Assembly: GCF_000203795.2 (NCBI RefSeq)
Contig: NW_006281103.1
Coordinates: 1,493,986 to 1,557,985 of the forward strand
Origin: Batrachochytrium dendrobatidis JAM81
Taxonomy: Eukaryota > Chytridiomycota > Chytridiomycetes > Rhizophydiales
Direction of reading: 5' to 3'
Length of the DNA stretch: 64,000 bases
A program made the translations under genes and the position numbers. Within the stretch, counting starts at the first letter, position 1; each line of letters starts with the position of its first letter. Shown piece after piece: positions 1 to 10,637 of the stretch. Below the pieces are notes generated by a model. The model was given only the letters and a program-made list of their open reading frames with translations, searched no databases and was not told the DNA's origin.

Positions 1-115
1 TGTGTTGTCGGGGTTAGCATTGATTTACTGCTATGAATGTCAATATAACTTTAAAGGGATCCCCTTTATACAACCGTCCGTTGCTTGATTTAAACCCTGA
101 TATCAGGGTTAGCGA
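1..115 (-). promoter_or_regulatory. SSP-family upstream region for a gene beyond the left edge
   Basis: Read on the minus strand this block matches the upstream region of SSP2 at about 30,020-30,130, including a near-palindromic AAAGGGGATCCCTTT-type element (53-67) and the perfect 18-bp palindrome AACCCTGATATCAGGGTT (93-110). The match runs off the window edge in the direction in which a secreted-protein gene would follow. A minus-strand SSP gene just outside the window is therefore inferred. Confidence 0.5.
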
Positions 116-1100
116 CCAGAGTATATTGTCGCACTATGATGTCGCTACACAATATATTCTAGGCGATATCATTACATGACGGCACAAGCAATGTTGTACA
201 TCCACTTCATTTATGTTGCAAACACTCTGGATCTCATCTGTTCAACAACACATTGCCACCAATACAATAGTATGTGACATGATCATATTGCACCAATCAG
301 CCAGTATACGATCACTGGATACATCACACGTTGGTGTTTACCACTGTATATGTGTGATGTATATTGGTTATAGTCCATGATATCAACAAGTTTATGCATA
401 TTGCTTACACCACACACACCAAACCGACTCCGTGGTATGCGAGTGTTACGGTTTGACCAAATCACAATCACCCATATTGTCGACTGTCCAACTCGTTGAC
501 ATTCAAACCGTGCCATCACTAGTCACCATATAATGATTGACTGACTTGTTTGATTGACCTGACATTGACACTTTGCAAACCTCGACTTGATTCATCAACT
601 TGGATATTCATATAATCTCGGGTTTGTATCATCACGTTGGACTCTTTATCAAGCACCTTGATGTGTCCATGCAACCCAAACTCGATATACACGCATTGGT
701 TATTGTTTGACATGACTGGGTTGATCATCAATACCAGACAATGCAACTGTATTAGTTGTATGATACAATCAATCATGGTTGACTCATCACCATCAAATAT
801 CAAATGCTGATCACATATACATTGATTTGTAATTGCATGGTCTGTTGGTAATGCACACTATGATTTGATTGAAAAGTTGTTGATTTGCAGTAATCAGATG
901 TGCATCACCTGTAACATTGGATGTAATTGACGAGTTGTAACCGCTAGTCAACAATCATCAATATGTTGGTGATTGTATTGACTACATGATTGGTATTGAT
1001 TAGCTGTCATGATCGATTGGTGGACAATACAATCCACATTGATTATGACGTGTTGCAACTAGTTGATATATGCAGAGTCGACTGATGATCGAGTATATTA
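1..1100 (-). repeat. Repeat block R, copy 1 (inverted)
   Basis: Inverted copy of the block at about 28,880-30,130 and of the third copy at about 61,590-62,590. It joins the SSP upstream region exactly as in the 30-kb copy. It carries a 94-codon minus-strand reading frame (519-803) that is also open in the 29-kb copy but contains a stop in the 62-kb copy. Many differences change amino acids, so coding function is doubtful. No other gene is seen here. Confidence 0.75.
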
Positions 1101-1240
1101 CAGTGTATTGGTCAACAGTGATTGTGATCAATGACAATATTTCAATCAATCCAATCCATTTATTGATTGGAACAATCACCATTCACATGTCAGATTCAGC
1201 ATGTTTGTAACACATTTACAAATCCAACAATTGACTGATC
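1100..1240. repeat. Dispersed repeat, copy also near 40,012-40,175
   Basis: About 140 bases beginning TATTACAGTGTATTGGTC match a block at 40,012-40,175 in the same orientation, with small indels. No coding potential. From 1,240 to 1,437 nothing is recognised. Confidence 0.6.
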
Positions 1241-1437
1241 AGGACTGAATGACATTGCAATGATGGTTTGCAACAATTGAGTTGTACTGACCAACAATCC
1301 AAATGGAATCTGAACATGTGTGTATACACGATTTGACAGTGTTTGAATGGTTACATAATCAGGTCAGTCATGTATACAAGTTTGATGTGATCGTGTCAAG
1401 TCGAGACAATGATTGTGTGATTACCACACCCTTGGTG

Positions 1438-1652
1438 ATGCATGATTTCTAATGACGTAACCTTCTCCAATTATGGTATTACCTCCGATGACTGTGCTCT
1501 TTTTTAGGTCTAAACATACCATACTTTTCATTTCTTTTCCCCAGTTTTATCAATAAATTACTTTGATTACCTACAAGTACAGGCACCTGATTTTGTCCCA
1601 ATTCATTCGCAATTAAGTAGTTCTTGACAGCAAAGTTCATCACAACTTCATG
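1438..1652 (-). mobile_element. LTR-like repeat, copy 1 (about 210 bp)
   Basis: Nearly identical to 4,528-4,736. On the minus strand it runs from about TTGTGATGAAC to ATTAGAAATCA, so the ends are close to TG...CA. An internal stretch (CAGGTGCCTGTACTTGTAGG, then TTGATAAAACT) resembles the 5' end of the gag element at 9,738. This suggests a solo LTR of a related Ty3-type element. I find no matching target-site duplication, so it may be a recombination remnant. Confidence 0.5.
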
Positions 1653-1999
1653 GTCCACCACCATCGTATGAAGTTGTAATGGGGAAACCTAAACTCTATA
1701 AAGTAACTCAACAGGGCCCGGATGATCAACTTCCATCGTATCAAGAAGTAATACGCAACCCTCAAAAGTTCCCCAAGGTCTTGGAAGATCCTGATGTTAC
1801 CGAATCGTCATCGATGAGTCCATCTATAGTTCATTCTACTCAAACATCTTCCAGTGTTCCACCCAGTCAACATACAGCTTCATCCACTCTACGGAGAGTT
1901 TCATCCACTCTACAGAGAGCTTCATCCACTCTACGGAGAACTGCATCTAGTGTGCGAAAAGTTTCATCCAGTCTTGCATGGAAAGTCGATCGTTCTTGA
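1650..1999 (+). pseudogene. Orphan C-terminal exon with PPxY/LPxY motifs and Ser/Arg repeats
   Basis: An open frame runs from within the LTR-like repeat to a stop at 1,999; the first ATG is at 1,679. The N-terminal part reads GPPPSYEVV and then QLPSYQEV, matching PPxY and LPxY WW-domain ligand motifs. The C-terminal half is a serine/arginine repeat with units of the type ASSTLRRVSSTLQR. The Ser/Arg tail resembles the last exon of AP1 (19,740-19,884), so this may be the 3' exon of a broken secreted-protein gene. An AG at 1,629-1,630 could be a splice acceptor. Function is unknown, and a short intact gene starting at 1,679 cannot be excluded. Confidence 0.4.
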
Positions 2000-3440
2000 G
2001 TCGGTCTTGAAATGAAGATCGCGAGTTATTGATTCAAGTGCTAATCCGAACTGGTTCTAATCTAATCGACTGTCATTCTACAACCGCATTACTGATTCAA
2101 CTTGTAATAAATACACTACACTACATTACAGTGCATTGAACACACATGTGTTGAATTTGATCATTCCAGTCTTGATCAACATGCTTGCTGATATCATTGT
2201 ACTTTGACACTTGTATTTTAAATACAGTTGGTTATATATTGCATGCCTGTACAAATTGATGATTATGACATGCATGTGTTTTGTTGATATAATATCAGTT
2301 GGCAAGTCGTATTTACACATCATGTATCAAGTAGAATACCGAGACTAACAAAATAGTTGTGTGTTGATATCAGATCTGATCAACTCGACCAGTTTGACTC
2401 GTTCAAAAATGGCGAGTCATTGGTATACTACAGCGAGTATATCATATTACACTATTGATATCGCATATCCAGTGTCAATGCAATGTATCAACTCACTCGA
2501 TATGGTTGGTATCGATCGTTGTGGTCGTCGAGTGCCGTCATTGGTCATGCGTGTGCCAGCTGTGTGTGGTTGATATTGACCATCATGATATGTATTCAAA
2601 TGCAGCATACATTGTGGTATGTGTGACATGTGTGATCAACTATAACTGGTGTGGACTGCAATCGATTGTGCATGGTAATTTGATATTGATTGCAGTTGTT
2701 GATCGATACTCGGACTACTCAATTTTGGTTGTATTCCTGGTTGGATGTTTGATTGGATACTTGACATGACTGGTCATATATGGTTTGCACAACAGTATGG
2801 ATTGTACAATGATCACTGTCCAGATGCACATGTCAAGTGCGTGTATAACCAGGTTGACGATATTGACCAGTTGACACATGCTGATCAACGCAACTGGTGT
2901 GTATTGTATGTATTGTATGCATATACATGTATGGCTTGATCACTCGAATGTACATACTCGACATGTATACCGACACGACAATCAGATCGATAATCAGGTC
3001 GACAATTACCATCACAATCAGGTTGTATGTGGACCATGTTGTGATGTCAAATGTCTGGATCAAATTGCAGTATACATACAAGTCATACAACGAGTTTCTC
3101 AAGTGATGGAGTGAGTGCATCAATCCAGAATACAAGTCAACCATGACATATGATCATGATGTGTGGTTGATACAGCTATATAGTGACAATCGATATTGAT
3201 ATAGTAACACACAACATGCAATGCCAACACAACAGTTGCAAGTCACTGATCATCAATGTGACATTGTGATTGCAACATGGACTATATTGTATTGATTCAG
3301 TTGATTGATTGAATTACTGGACAATATGCAGCGATGACTGATTGTGCCGAATTGAATGCAAAGTATCACCAAACCACATGTTTGAATCATGTCAATCAAC
3401 TGTGATTGTAAACCATACAATATCACAACACATTGATGAC
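2000..3440. repeat. AT-rich intergenic region with an inverted copy of the 50.5-kb flank
   Basis: About 2,190-2,420 matches 50,560-50,780 in inverse orientation (for example GTTGATATCAGATCT) and partly 35,130-35,230. These are the 3' flanks of SSP4 and SSP3. The remaining sequence is low-complexity CA/TG-rich DNA. Its several short open frames overlap on both strands and look like chance. Confidence 0.5.
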
Positions 3441-3599
3441 CGTCATATCGACTGAATGTCAGTTCAGTTACATATAGCTATGCGGCATTATTTTGAACCC
3501 AACTTGCTTTCCTATCTTGTGACATACTGTCCCACTTTAGAGTGGAAAAGGATGGAAGATGCGCAATCAACCAGCCATAAACAATTGAGCGCACAATTA

Positions 3600-3831
3600 A
3601 GCATCAGCCCAACCAGTATTACGGATCATTGCATGAATGGATATCCCTTTAAAGTTGCTTTGACACCAACAATAGTAAATTAACACCAACCCTGACATCA
3701 ACAATAGTCCCTTGGAACGGCCATTCGAGGAACATGCTTTTAATACCATTCATTCAATAATTGATATAAATGCAATCCAAAAAGCAACTTGCTGAATGAC
3801 AATCATTTACAACTTGCTCAACCAAACTACT
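3600..3831 (+). promoter_or_regulatory. SSP-family promoter of SSP1
   Basis: Contains the family elements in order: ATATCCCTTTAAAG (about 3,640), a CAACCCTGAC block, CCCTTGGAACGGCCATTC, CTTTTAATA, and a TATA-like GATATAAAT (about 3,763). It ends with ACAACTTGCTCAACC just before the start codon. The same order precedes SSP2, SSP3, SSP4 and SSP5. Confidence 0.6.
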
Positions 3832-4533
3832 ATGATGAAGTTACTGATTGCTGTATTGTCATCAACGCTGATTGCTTGTTCAGTTACTACAGCTACTCCA
3901 GTTAATCCCAGCGCGACTGCAAACCTTGGATCTAGTTCCACAGCTATTTACACTGCAACTGCAACTACTTATCCCAGCACTTCGACATTTACTGGTTTAG
4001 ATGTAAACTCGGTTAATTGTGGTGATTATTCAAGGGAAACAAAAGAGGCGATCAAAGGATATGCAGAAGCGAAATATGATGTTGAGCTAATGGGTGAAAA
4101 GTTCAGCTCGCTATTAGCAGAAATTACTAATCAAAAAACAATGTTAATTTTCCTGCGTGGAAAAGTCAGGTCAGTATCTAAAACTAAGGCAGGTGATGGT
4201 AGTCCAGACTATACGGAAACTCTGTCACTCATTCAAGATGGGAATGCTGCTCTTGCAAACCTTGAAAACCAGCAGGAAATATGCGTTGACCAACATTCTG
4301 TTTTGTACGAGAAGATGCGTTTAACCGAACAAAAACTTTCAGGAATCTTTTTTGATATTTTCGACTTCGATTTTGGACGGGTTGATAGGTGCATAAAACG
4401 CCTTTTAGCAAGCCAGATTTTTATGGGCTGTTTTAATCAATTTTACCCTGGCACACCGGTTCATCAACAGGCTCTGAGCGTGTCTCCACTAGTGGAGCAC
4501 AAGTGTGATGATCACAACCTTGGTTATCCATGA
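3832..4533 (+). CDS. SSP1, small secreted helical protein
   Basis: A 233-residue protein of the family shared with SSP2-SSP5. It starts with a cleavable-looking signal peptide (MMKLLIAVLSSTLIACSV, residues 1 to about 21), then a Ser/Thr/Ala/Pro-rich linker to about residue 58, then a charged, largely helical domain with cysteines near the ends. The start is placed at 3,832 (a second ATG lies at 3,835) because paralogues begin with the same MKL signal after CTCAACCAA. The last codons abut the LTR-like repeat at 4,528, so the natural C-terminus may have been lost. Secretion is inferred from the signal. Function is unknown; a host-facing role is a guess from genomic context. Confidence 0.75.
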   Translation: MMKLLIAVLSSTLIACSVTTATPVNPSATANLGSSSTAIYTATATTYPSTSTFTGLDVNSVNCGDYSRETKEAIKGYAEAKYDVELMGEKFSSLLAEITNQKTMLIFLRGKVRSVSKTKAGDGSPDYTETLSLIQDGNAALANLENQQEICVDQHSVLYEKMRLTEQKLSGIFFDIFDFDFGRVDRCIKRLLASQIFMGCFNQFYPGTPVHQQALSVSPLVEHKCDDHNLGYP

Positions 4534-4736
4534 TTTCTAATGACGTAACCTTCTCCAATTATGGTACCACCTCCGATGACTGTGCTCTTTTTTAGGTCTA
4601 AACATACCATACTTTTCATTTCTTTTCCCCAGTTTTATCAATAAATTACTTTGATTACCTACAAGTACAGGCACCTGATTTTGTCCCAATTCACTCGCAA
4701 TTAAGTAGTTCCTGACAGCAAGGTTTATCACAACAC
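4528..4736 (-). mobile_element. LTR-like repeat, copy 2
   Basis: Second copy of the 1,438-1,652 repeat in the same orientation, with only a few base differences. It lies exactly between the 3' end of SSP1 and the 3' end of the RSPH10-like gene. On the minus strand it begins TGTTGTGATAAACC and ends ATTAGAAATCA. No target-site duplication is visible. Confidence 0.5.
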
Positions 4737-4792
4737 TACCATTTACATTGTAATCAAGCATGTATTTGTATATACTATAGCCATATTGCAAG

Positions 4793-6543
4793 TCAATACA
4801 AGCAACAACTTGATGAATCAGCTACGTTTGGAATTGATTTTGAAAAATGTTGAATTACAAAAGAAATAGTGATTTGTGCTGCTAGAGTTGCAAGAATATT
4901 GTAATCCTAAACCCATCAAACACAACATTTAAAGTTTAGTTGTCCACCTGAAACACCTATTTATCAATACTTTGACAAAAAAGCAATCCTTTACCTTGAG
5001 CACTAAAATCAACTCTCTGATGCTGAGTGTCTTGTCTTTTTTGGATTTTGGCAATGCTTTGGAATGAGTTTTTGCCCACTGAATGTACAGCTGCTCAACC
5101 TCTCGACTATAATTGTCTTGGAAATGCTAGTATATTACGTGAAATAGTTATACTCAGTATACTAAACCAATCAAAAAATGCGTATACAGTAACATATTGT
5201 AGCTTGAAATCACTACCTCGTGAATCAACCGCATAAACAACTCATATTTTGTTGGGGTGGACTGTTTGCTTAATTCCAATTGATGCATTTTTGGAATCAA
5301 ATTCTGCTTTATCAGATAAGCTAGTGTTGCAGCTTGTCCATGTTCGTGAATAGATAGTCGAGGACTGTTTCTATATACGTAGTTGCTTACAAGCAATAAC
5401 CACTCGTAAAAGTCGTGTAGAATAAATTGCTCATGCGAGTTATGCGGATCCTACCAAATTGAACGCATGGCCAAATGTTGGTAAACTGTAGCATTTACAA
5501 CAGCCAATCCAAATGATTTGAACAATCAATACCTGATAGCGTTCTCCAAAAAAAGGATGATTATAAAACTCTTTGGCAAATGCGCGATTTAGATCCGCTA
5601 TTTATTCAGAGTCAATACATGTACTTTTCTGGTAACATGAACACCAAGTGCATTTGGATTAAAAGTCACCGACAATCAAACCAAAAACAACCTTACCAAA
5701 TGTGATTCCCTGCTGAACTATTCCAATATCTGCAAAAAGTTGCCACATACTTTCTCGAGTCAACACATGTTTTGGGTTATCCAAATCTATTGCTGGCTTG
5801 CTATAGTGGGTATAGGTCTGGCACAACAAATCTAAAAACTACAAGTCAAAAACTGCATTGTGCCAACTAATACAGCTGCTACAACATAATTGGCTAGCAG
5901 AAACCCATAATATAGTTTTACCATAATGTCGATTGATGATATCGTGAATTTCCTTGATAACTGCTCCAGAAGTTGAAGCATGCTCCAAATTTTCAGATGT
6001 AGCCAAAAACAAGTACGGCAAATCTGTGGATTGTAATCAAAAGTATAAAAGTTCAAACTAGCGTACAACTTTTGCAAGTATAGATTTCAAAAATATAAGC
6101 TTACTGTTTGAAAACCGCTCGAAATTACCAACTGGGCGATCATTTTGAAACTCACCAATGTATTGACGGCCGTATTCAGAAATGTATTTTCCTTTTCCAT
6201 GCTGTCAGTGTGTTTATAGTCAGCTATATCCAACTTTATATTGCAATAGTTGGCATTGTGTCAATCAAATGTAGCATATGCTTGCCTTTTTGTTTTGCAC
6301 CCACTCTCCTTGATAGGTTGCACCACTAGAATATTGGAAAACACCGTATCCATGTCTTTTTCCATCTAGCCATTTGCCTACAATATACAGATGGTTGGAT
6401 TGACATCAGTGGATCGCGACTCTTTCAAACTACACAGGAGTTTTGAAAAACACACCCTCGTATCTATTATACATTGGATACTGGTGTGGTCGACCAGTTT
6501 GGATTTTCCACAAGTAAATACCAGTTCCAGTTGGCTTTCCATC
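4793..6543 (-). CDS. MORN-repeat protein resembling radial spoke head 10 (partial)
   Basis: Nine exons can be chained on the minus strand with consistent phase: 6543-6456, 6377-6286, 6201-6105, 6023-5922, 5831-5697, 5597-5533, 5450-5217, 5126-4995, 4906-4793. The first three encode MORN-type repeats (for example [20 protein letters not shown] and [15 protein letters not shown]). The later exons resemble the C-terminal part of RSPH10B, a radial-spoke component of the flagellar axoneme. That fits a zoosporic fungus. The second intron starts with GC rather than GT (AAG|GCAAGC). The 5' exons are missing: the first exon found starts after an acceptor, and a crinkler relic begins at 6,655. The 3' end lies 57 bases from an LTR-like repeat and is probably truncated. 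The family assignment is from memory of domain order and local similarity. Confidence 0.7.
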
Positions 6544-6654
6544 CTTTCAGCCTCCTGTTTAGTAATTGATTCAAAATATGATATAGTAACTTCTACTGAC
6601 AAATACAAATAGCATGTCTTGACTCTTGTATCGAGTCTTTTGAAACCAAAATGT

Positions 6655-6970
6655 TGATTTTATTCAGCAAGGACAACCAGCTATAATTGTAATTCACTTT
6701 ATCAGAAAACTGGATATAAATGAGCTATTGATGAATGTTGATGACCTGGTAGCTGCTTACAAGACAGGCTTGTTGGTATTCCAGTCGACCATCAACTCCT
6801 TACTTTCCACTTTGTTGTTGATGGAGCGGAAATAACTTGTAATTCATGGCATTGTCTTGCTGTTCTTGAACTAGATCAAACCACTGGAACTGATCCACTC
6901 ATCAAATCCAACAGTGATATGTCTGGTCAGGGTTTGCACGGCGGTAAAGATGTTGCATTATGCTGATTGA
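6655..6970 (+). pseudogene. Decayed crinkler N-terminal header
   Basis: Fragments in two frames match the header of the crinkler at 40,455. Around 6,665-6,770 the frame contains a VDDLVAAYKTG stretch that aligns with SVSKLIAAFQAL. A shifted frame from about 6,800 reads LTFHFVVDGAEI, aligning with LTIHFVVDGPAI, and then TDPLIKS, aligning with DQPLVIKS. A frameshift and a stop at about 6,963 break it. Head-to-head with the truncated RSPH10-like gene. Confidence 0.6.
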
Positions 6971-8180
6971 CAAAAATGGTATTGTTGAATAAACAGATAT
7001 GTTTTGGCATACATCTGATATTGATTGGTGGATATGCATCCAAGCCAAAAAAACATGGTGTATTGTACAATGGATATTTTACATGTCATGTATCGATTGT
7101 GATGAGTTGCACATTTTGCTTACTGTTCAAGATCCAGTGCACTAATCTGTAAATAGGTAATGCTCGAACTGTCGATACAACAATCTGGCATTTGTCATTG
7201 TGATATTCATGGAATATCTTGGTCAGTGAGTGTATCTGCAGCAATCCAGTACACACCTTGGCCAACTGAACTCGACAGTGAAATACCACATTTCAATTAC
7301 ACGACTGCCAAATCTCTGGTGTGTTGGTCAACCATTCAACAACTTGAAAGTAATTTTAAACACTTGTATCATGCTGAACAGTATCACTACTAGATTGAAC
7401 AAGTTGCTTGATAGTTGTGTACTTTGCAATGCAGCGTTGCTACAAAAGTATGCACTTGACATGTTTCCAAAGCTGAACTTGGGTTGTCAAATGAAACACC
7501 AAGTTACAGACTGCTCAACAGTTGTTCAAGCCAGATTGTCAAATTAGAATACCAATTACACAATTTCCGGTATTTTCACAAGCAACGAGTGGTATGATTT
7601 GATATACACACTCGAGTCAAGATGCTACGAGACCAGCCTTGTTTAGTTTTTGTCAGCATTTTGAATGAGATACAGCCAGAATAAACATGAATGCATAGAC
7701 TAGCCGATGCTGGAGTTTTGAATAGTGAGTTTGAAGATATTTGAGGTTTTGCATCATCACACTTGATTCAGACTATGAATAGTTGGTTACCCATGTGTCA
7801 TTATTGTGAAGAGCAACACCATGCATTATTTGACCTGTTGTATTTCCATTTACTAATTGTGTTTTTGATATTTCATATGCCATTACCGATTCACCAGAGT
7901 TTATTCGCAATATGCAAAGTTGGAACGCGCAAGATAAACTTGACCCAATATCCACGCCAATTCACATCTACAAACATTCTTGACCACTCTGTATCTGTAG
8001 TTTCTCCATCCTTTGCAGCAGTTGTTCCCTATAACCATGAATAAATCATTGAATCACTGCCCAGTTACTTTACTTTTAGCATTCCATCAGAGTTGCCAAT
8101 CCGACTAGTTAACCTCCACATTCGACAACCAGAAATCATCCTTCAACGCCAGAAACAACACTGTCTGTTCAAGACTTGAT
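6970..8180. other. Unassigned region with scattered coding-like fragments
   Basis: Plus-strand open stretches at 7,160-7,393, 7,230-7,547 and about 7,850-7,970 are short and interrupted, with no motif I recognise. They could be decayed C-terminal parts of the crinkler relic at 6,655 or upstream exons of the membrane-protein gene. I cannot support a gene model here. Confidence 0.3.
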
Positions 8181-9297
8181 ATCAGCCATTCAAGACCACT
8201 CATATCAGCACTGAAATTCCTGAACGTACACTGTCTGCATTTGCTACACCATCTGCAATATTTCTAGGAATCGCGCTCCATGAGCTCATATCAACCTTCT
8301 TTTTTCTAGTTTCCGCATCCAAAACCTCGTGGATCACATCACTATTCCAGATTTCTGTTGTGGCATGGAGTTTATGTATGCTGCAGTCAATTTTACAGAT
8401 TGTGTTGCTGGATTACACGATATCGCCGTATGAGACTGCCAATCATTCCATGGCATGGGTTACGATTTTTGCAATTTGTGCCAACTTTCTAACCAGTACA
8501 TCGTTGGCAAGTACCAACTATGGCAAATATTGGTTCATTTTGCATGTTGTGTTTATTTCTGACTTGTTGATATTCAATGGCATGTTTAGCTTGCTGTCAT
8601 GGTGGTTCGATTACGAGTATTTCATTCGGGATCATCCTTGTCGTTATGGTTACTGTCATTTATTGGGTTTGCGACCTTTTGTTTTTCTGTGCCAGCCAAT
8701 ATTCTCGGAATACTATCCAACGTTGATGTCGTTGCAGATCAAAGTTCCATATTTTTTTCCAGTCCGCTGATTGGAGTAAGTCATATCGAGTCCAAGTATT
8801 AAACATGCCATTTCAACTTTATTAACAACCATGTTTTTTTGCAACTACTGCATATATAGCTTACTCGCGAGTTGTTTGCATTCACATTCGTATTACAAGG
8901 TCTGTTTACATCGTTGGCATCAATATCATTTCTCTGGTCACTCTGCAAATCCATTGGATTTACAGGAAAAGGATTCGTGTATCAAGTTTTGCTAAAACGG
9001 GAAGGTCCTCGATTTATTGTCATATTTGGACTCAACATCATTGTTGCTGGATTTGCAGTGCATTCATTCCTATATGATCCGACGCATGTTACATTTTCTG
9101 GATGGTACATGCCTCCCATGATTTATGCGATCGAGATTTATACGTTTTTATTGACGAGTTACGTCGAGCCTAGAAGTTTATTGCAACAAGTGCAGATGGA
9201 AACAGAGTATGATGGAAACAACATGAAAGAACAAACTACTGATGTAGCGAGTCAAACTTACAGAGTGCCTACCAATAGTCCATATGAGATACTATAG
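8181..9297 (+). CDS. Multipass membrane protein, one apparent frameshift
   Basis: Two coding blocks are joined by an 84-bp intron (8,776-8,859, GTAAGT...TATATAG). Block 1 (about 8,181-8,775) holds hydrophobic segments such as IFLGIALHELISTFFFLV, WITSLFQISVVAWSL and YWFILHVVFISDLLIF. Block 2 (8,860-9,297) adds three more, then a polar cytoplasmic-type tail ending NSPYEIL. About seven or eight membrane spans in total, so a receptor-like or transporter-like protein is possible. No family is recognised. Between about 8,590 and 8,650 the frame must change, so either a base is wrong or the gene is broken. The 5' end probably begins after an acceptor near 8,190; the first exon was not found. Confidence 0.5.
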
Positions 9298-9299
9298 TT

Positions 9300-9737
9300 T
9301 TGAATAGTTTCATTATTTGATTTTGAAATAGATGAACACTGCAGAAATGAAAATCAAATTGTATATCTGCCATTCATATCCAATTGTTGATATAGCGATC
9401 CAGATCAGTTTCAAGCAAACATCCATTAAAAGTTTGAACCATTGCATTAGATGTACACGTTTGTGTATAATATTGTCAACGAGTTTGAACACAATGACCA
9501 TGTCAACAATCTCGAACCAGTGTTTTTAGTCTGCTGGCATACAAATTCCAGTTGACAACTACAGTGATATTGACAACACCCCATACTATTGATGCAACTG
9601 TCCATATATGCTACCAGTAAATTCGTAAATTGGCTTAATATATAGTTTTAATTGTGTATTAGATATTCGGGTTAAAATCAGCCCAGGTATATCCAGCAAT
9701 ACCAAAACAATTGATGGTCAATACAGCACTATTGCAT
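9300..9737 (-). other. Intergenic, possible hydrophobic coding fragment on minus strand
   Basis: A minus-strand open stretch (about 9,313-9,525) encodes a hydrophobic piece (KHWFEIVDMVIVFKL, then KLIWIAISTIGYEW) like membrane segments. It has no start context and no continuation. Could be a gene remnant or chance. Otherwise nothing is seen. Confidence 0.2.
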
Positions 9738-10537
9738 TGTGTTAGAAACTATAAAATCGAGAGGGAAGTCGAGGCAAAGACCAGGTGCTTGTACTAGTTG
9801 GAATCGGGTAACACATTGATAAAACTCATATTTTCTTGAACCACCTGTTTGTTTACTCTTGTTTTCCTTTTACTTTTTACCTTATTATTTCAAAATCCCA
9901 CCATGGAAAACTATGTGCAAGCCCTCCAGAATGTCATTCAAAACATGCAGAACGAAATCGCATCCCTGCGCGCGGAGCGCAGTATCCCACAAGTTCAGGC
10001 TACGTTGAACATACCTCCCCCTGACAGGTATAACGGAGATCGCTCCAAATTCACAACTTTTGTCAGCCAATGCAATTTGGTCATGAGGATGCACCCCACG
10101 CAATTTCCATCCGACCAAGCGCGAGTCGGATTCATGATCAGCCTACTCACAGATCCTGCTGCAGAATGGGCGACTCCGTTACTCGCGGCCAATGACCCAG
10201 TTCTAAACTCGTTGCCAGAGTTTATCAATCTATTCCGACGACAATTTGATGATCCTGACAGAGAGCGCTCTGCCGAAGCGCAATTAAAGAACTTCGAGCA
10301 AGGTCAACGCTCTTGCGCAGATTATGCTACCGAGTTCCTGCGTTTATCAGCCGACACAGATTGGAACGACGGAGCTAAAATCTTTATTTTCAAAGGTGGA
10401 CTGTCATCGGATATCAAAACACACCTGTCATACGCTCCCGAGTGTCCCAGGGATCTGCGCAGTTTTATAGATCTGTGCATCCGTGCCGACGAACGGATAA
10501 CAGAGTTACGGAACGACTGCATCGATCTGCATATTGT
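9738..10537 (+). mobile_element. 5' end of a Ty3-type retrotransposon, left arm
   Basis: Begins TGTGTTAGAAAC, compatible with an LTR start, and runs through a leader into a gag reading frame until it hits the gap at 10,538. The same sequence is present in inverted orientation at 10,638-11,298. Reverse transcriptase and integrase are not in the window. The element class is inferred from gag character and the LTR-like leader. Confidence 0.7.
9903..10537 (+). CDS. Retrotransposon gag-like polyprotein (cut by gap)
   Basis: Starts at the ATG in CCACCATGG (9,903) and stays open for over 210 codons to the gap. After a short N-terminal coiled coil (residues about 3-28) comes a capsid-type region with features typical of retrotransposon gag: DRYNGDRSKFTTFVSQC, AAEWATPLL, FINLFRRQFDDPDRE and AEAQLKNFEQGQRSCADY. 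The zinc knuckle and downstream pol would lie in the missing part. The frame stays open upstream to 9,849, but the strong start context and loss of gag-like character argue for 9,903. Confidence 0.8.
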
Positions 10538-10637
10538 NNNNNNNNNNNNNNNNNNNNNNNNNNNNNNNNNNNNNNNNNNNNNNNNNNNNNNNNNNNNNNN
10601 NNNNNNNNNNNNNNNNNNNNNNNNNNNNNNNNNNNNN
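10538..10637. other. Assembly gap of 100 Ns
   Basis: Exactly 100 ambiguous bases, a conventional scaffold-gap length, located at the centre of an inverted pair of identical element ends. Any reading frame crossing it is artificial. Confidence 0.98.

Noticed and set aside
519..803. 94-codon frame in block R (also 29,323-29,607)
   Set aside because: Open in two copies but stopped in the third, with many amino-acid-changing differences and no recognisable domain; more likely repeat conservation than a gene.
2361..3144. Cluster of overlapping short frames on both strands
   Set aside because: Mutually overlapping, low-complexity (repeated TG/CA), without start context or conservation beyond the repeat.
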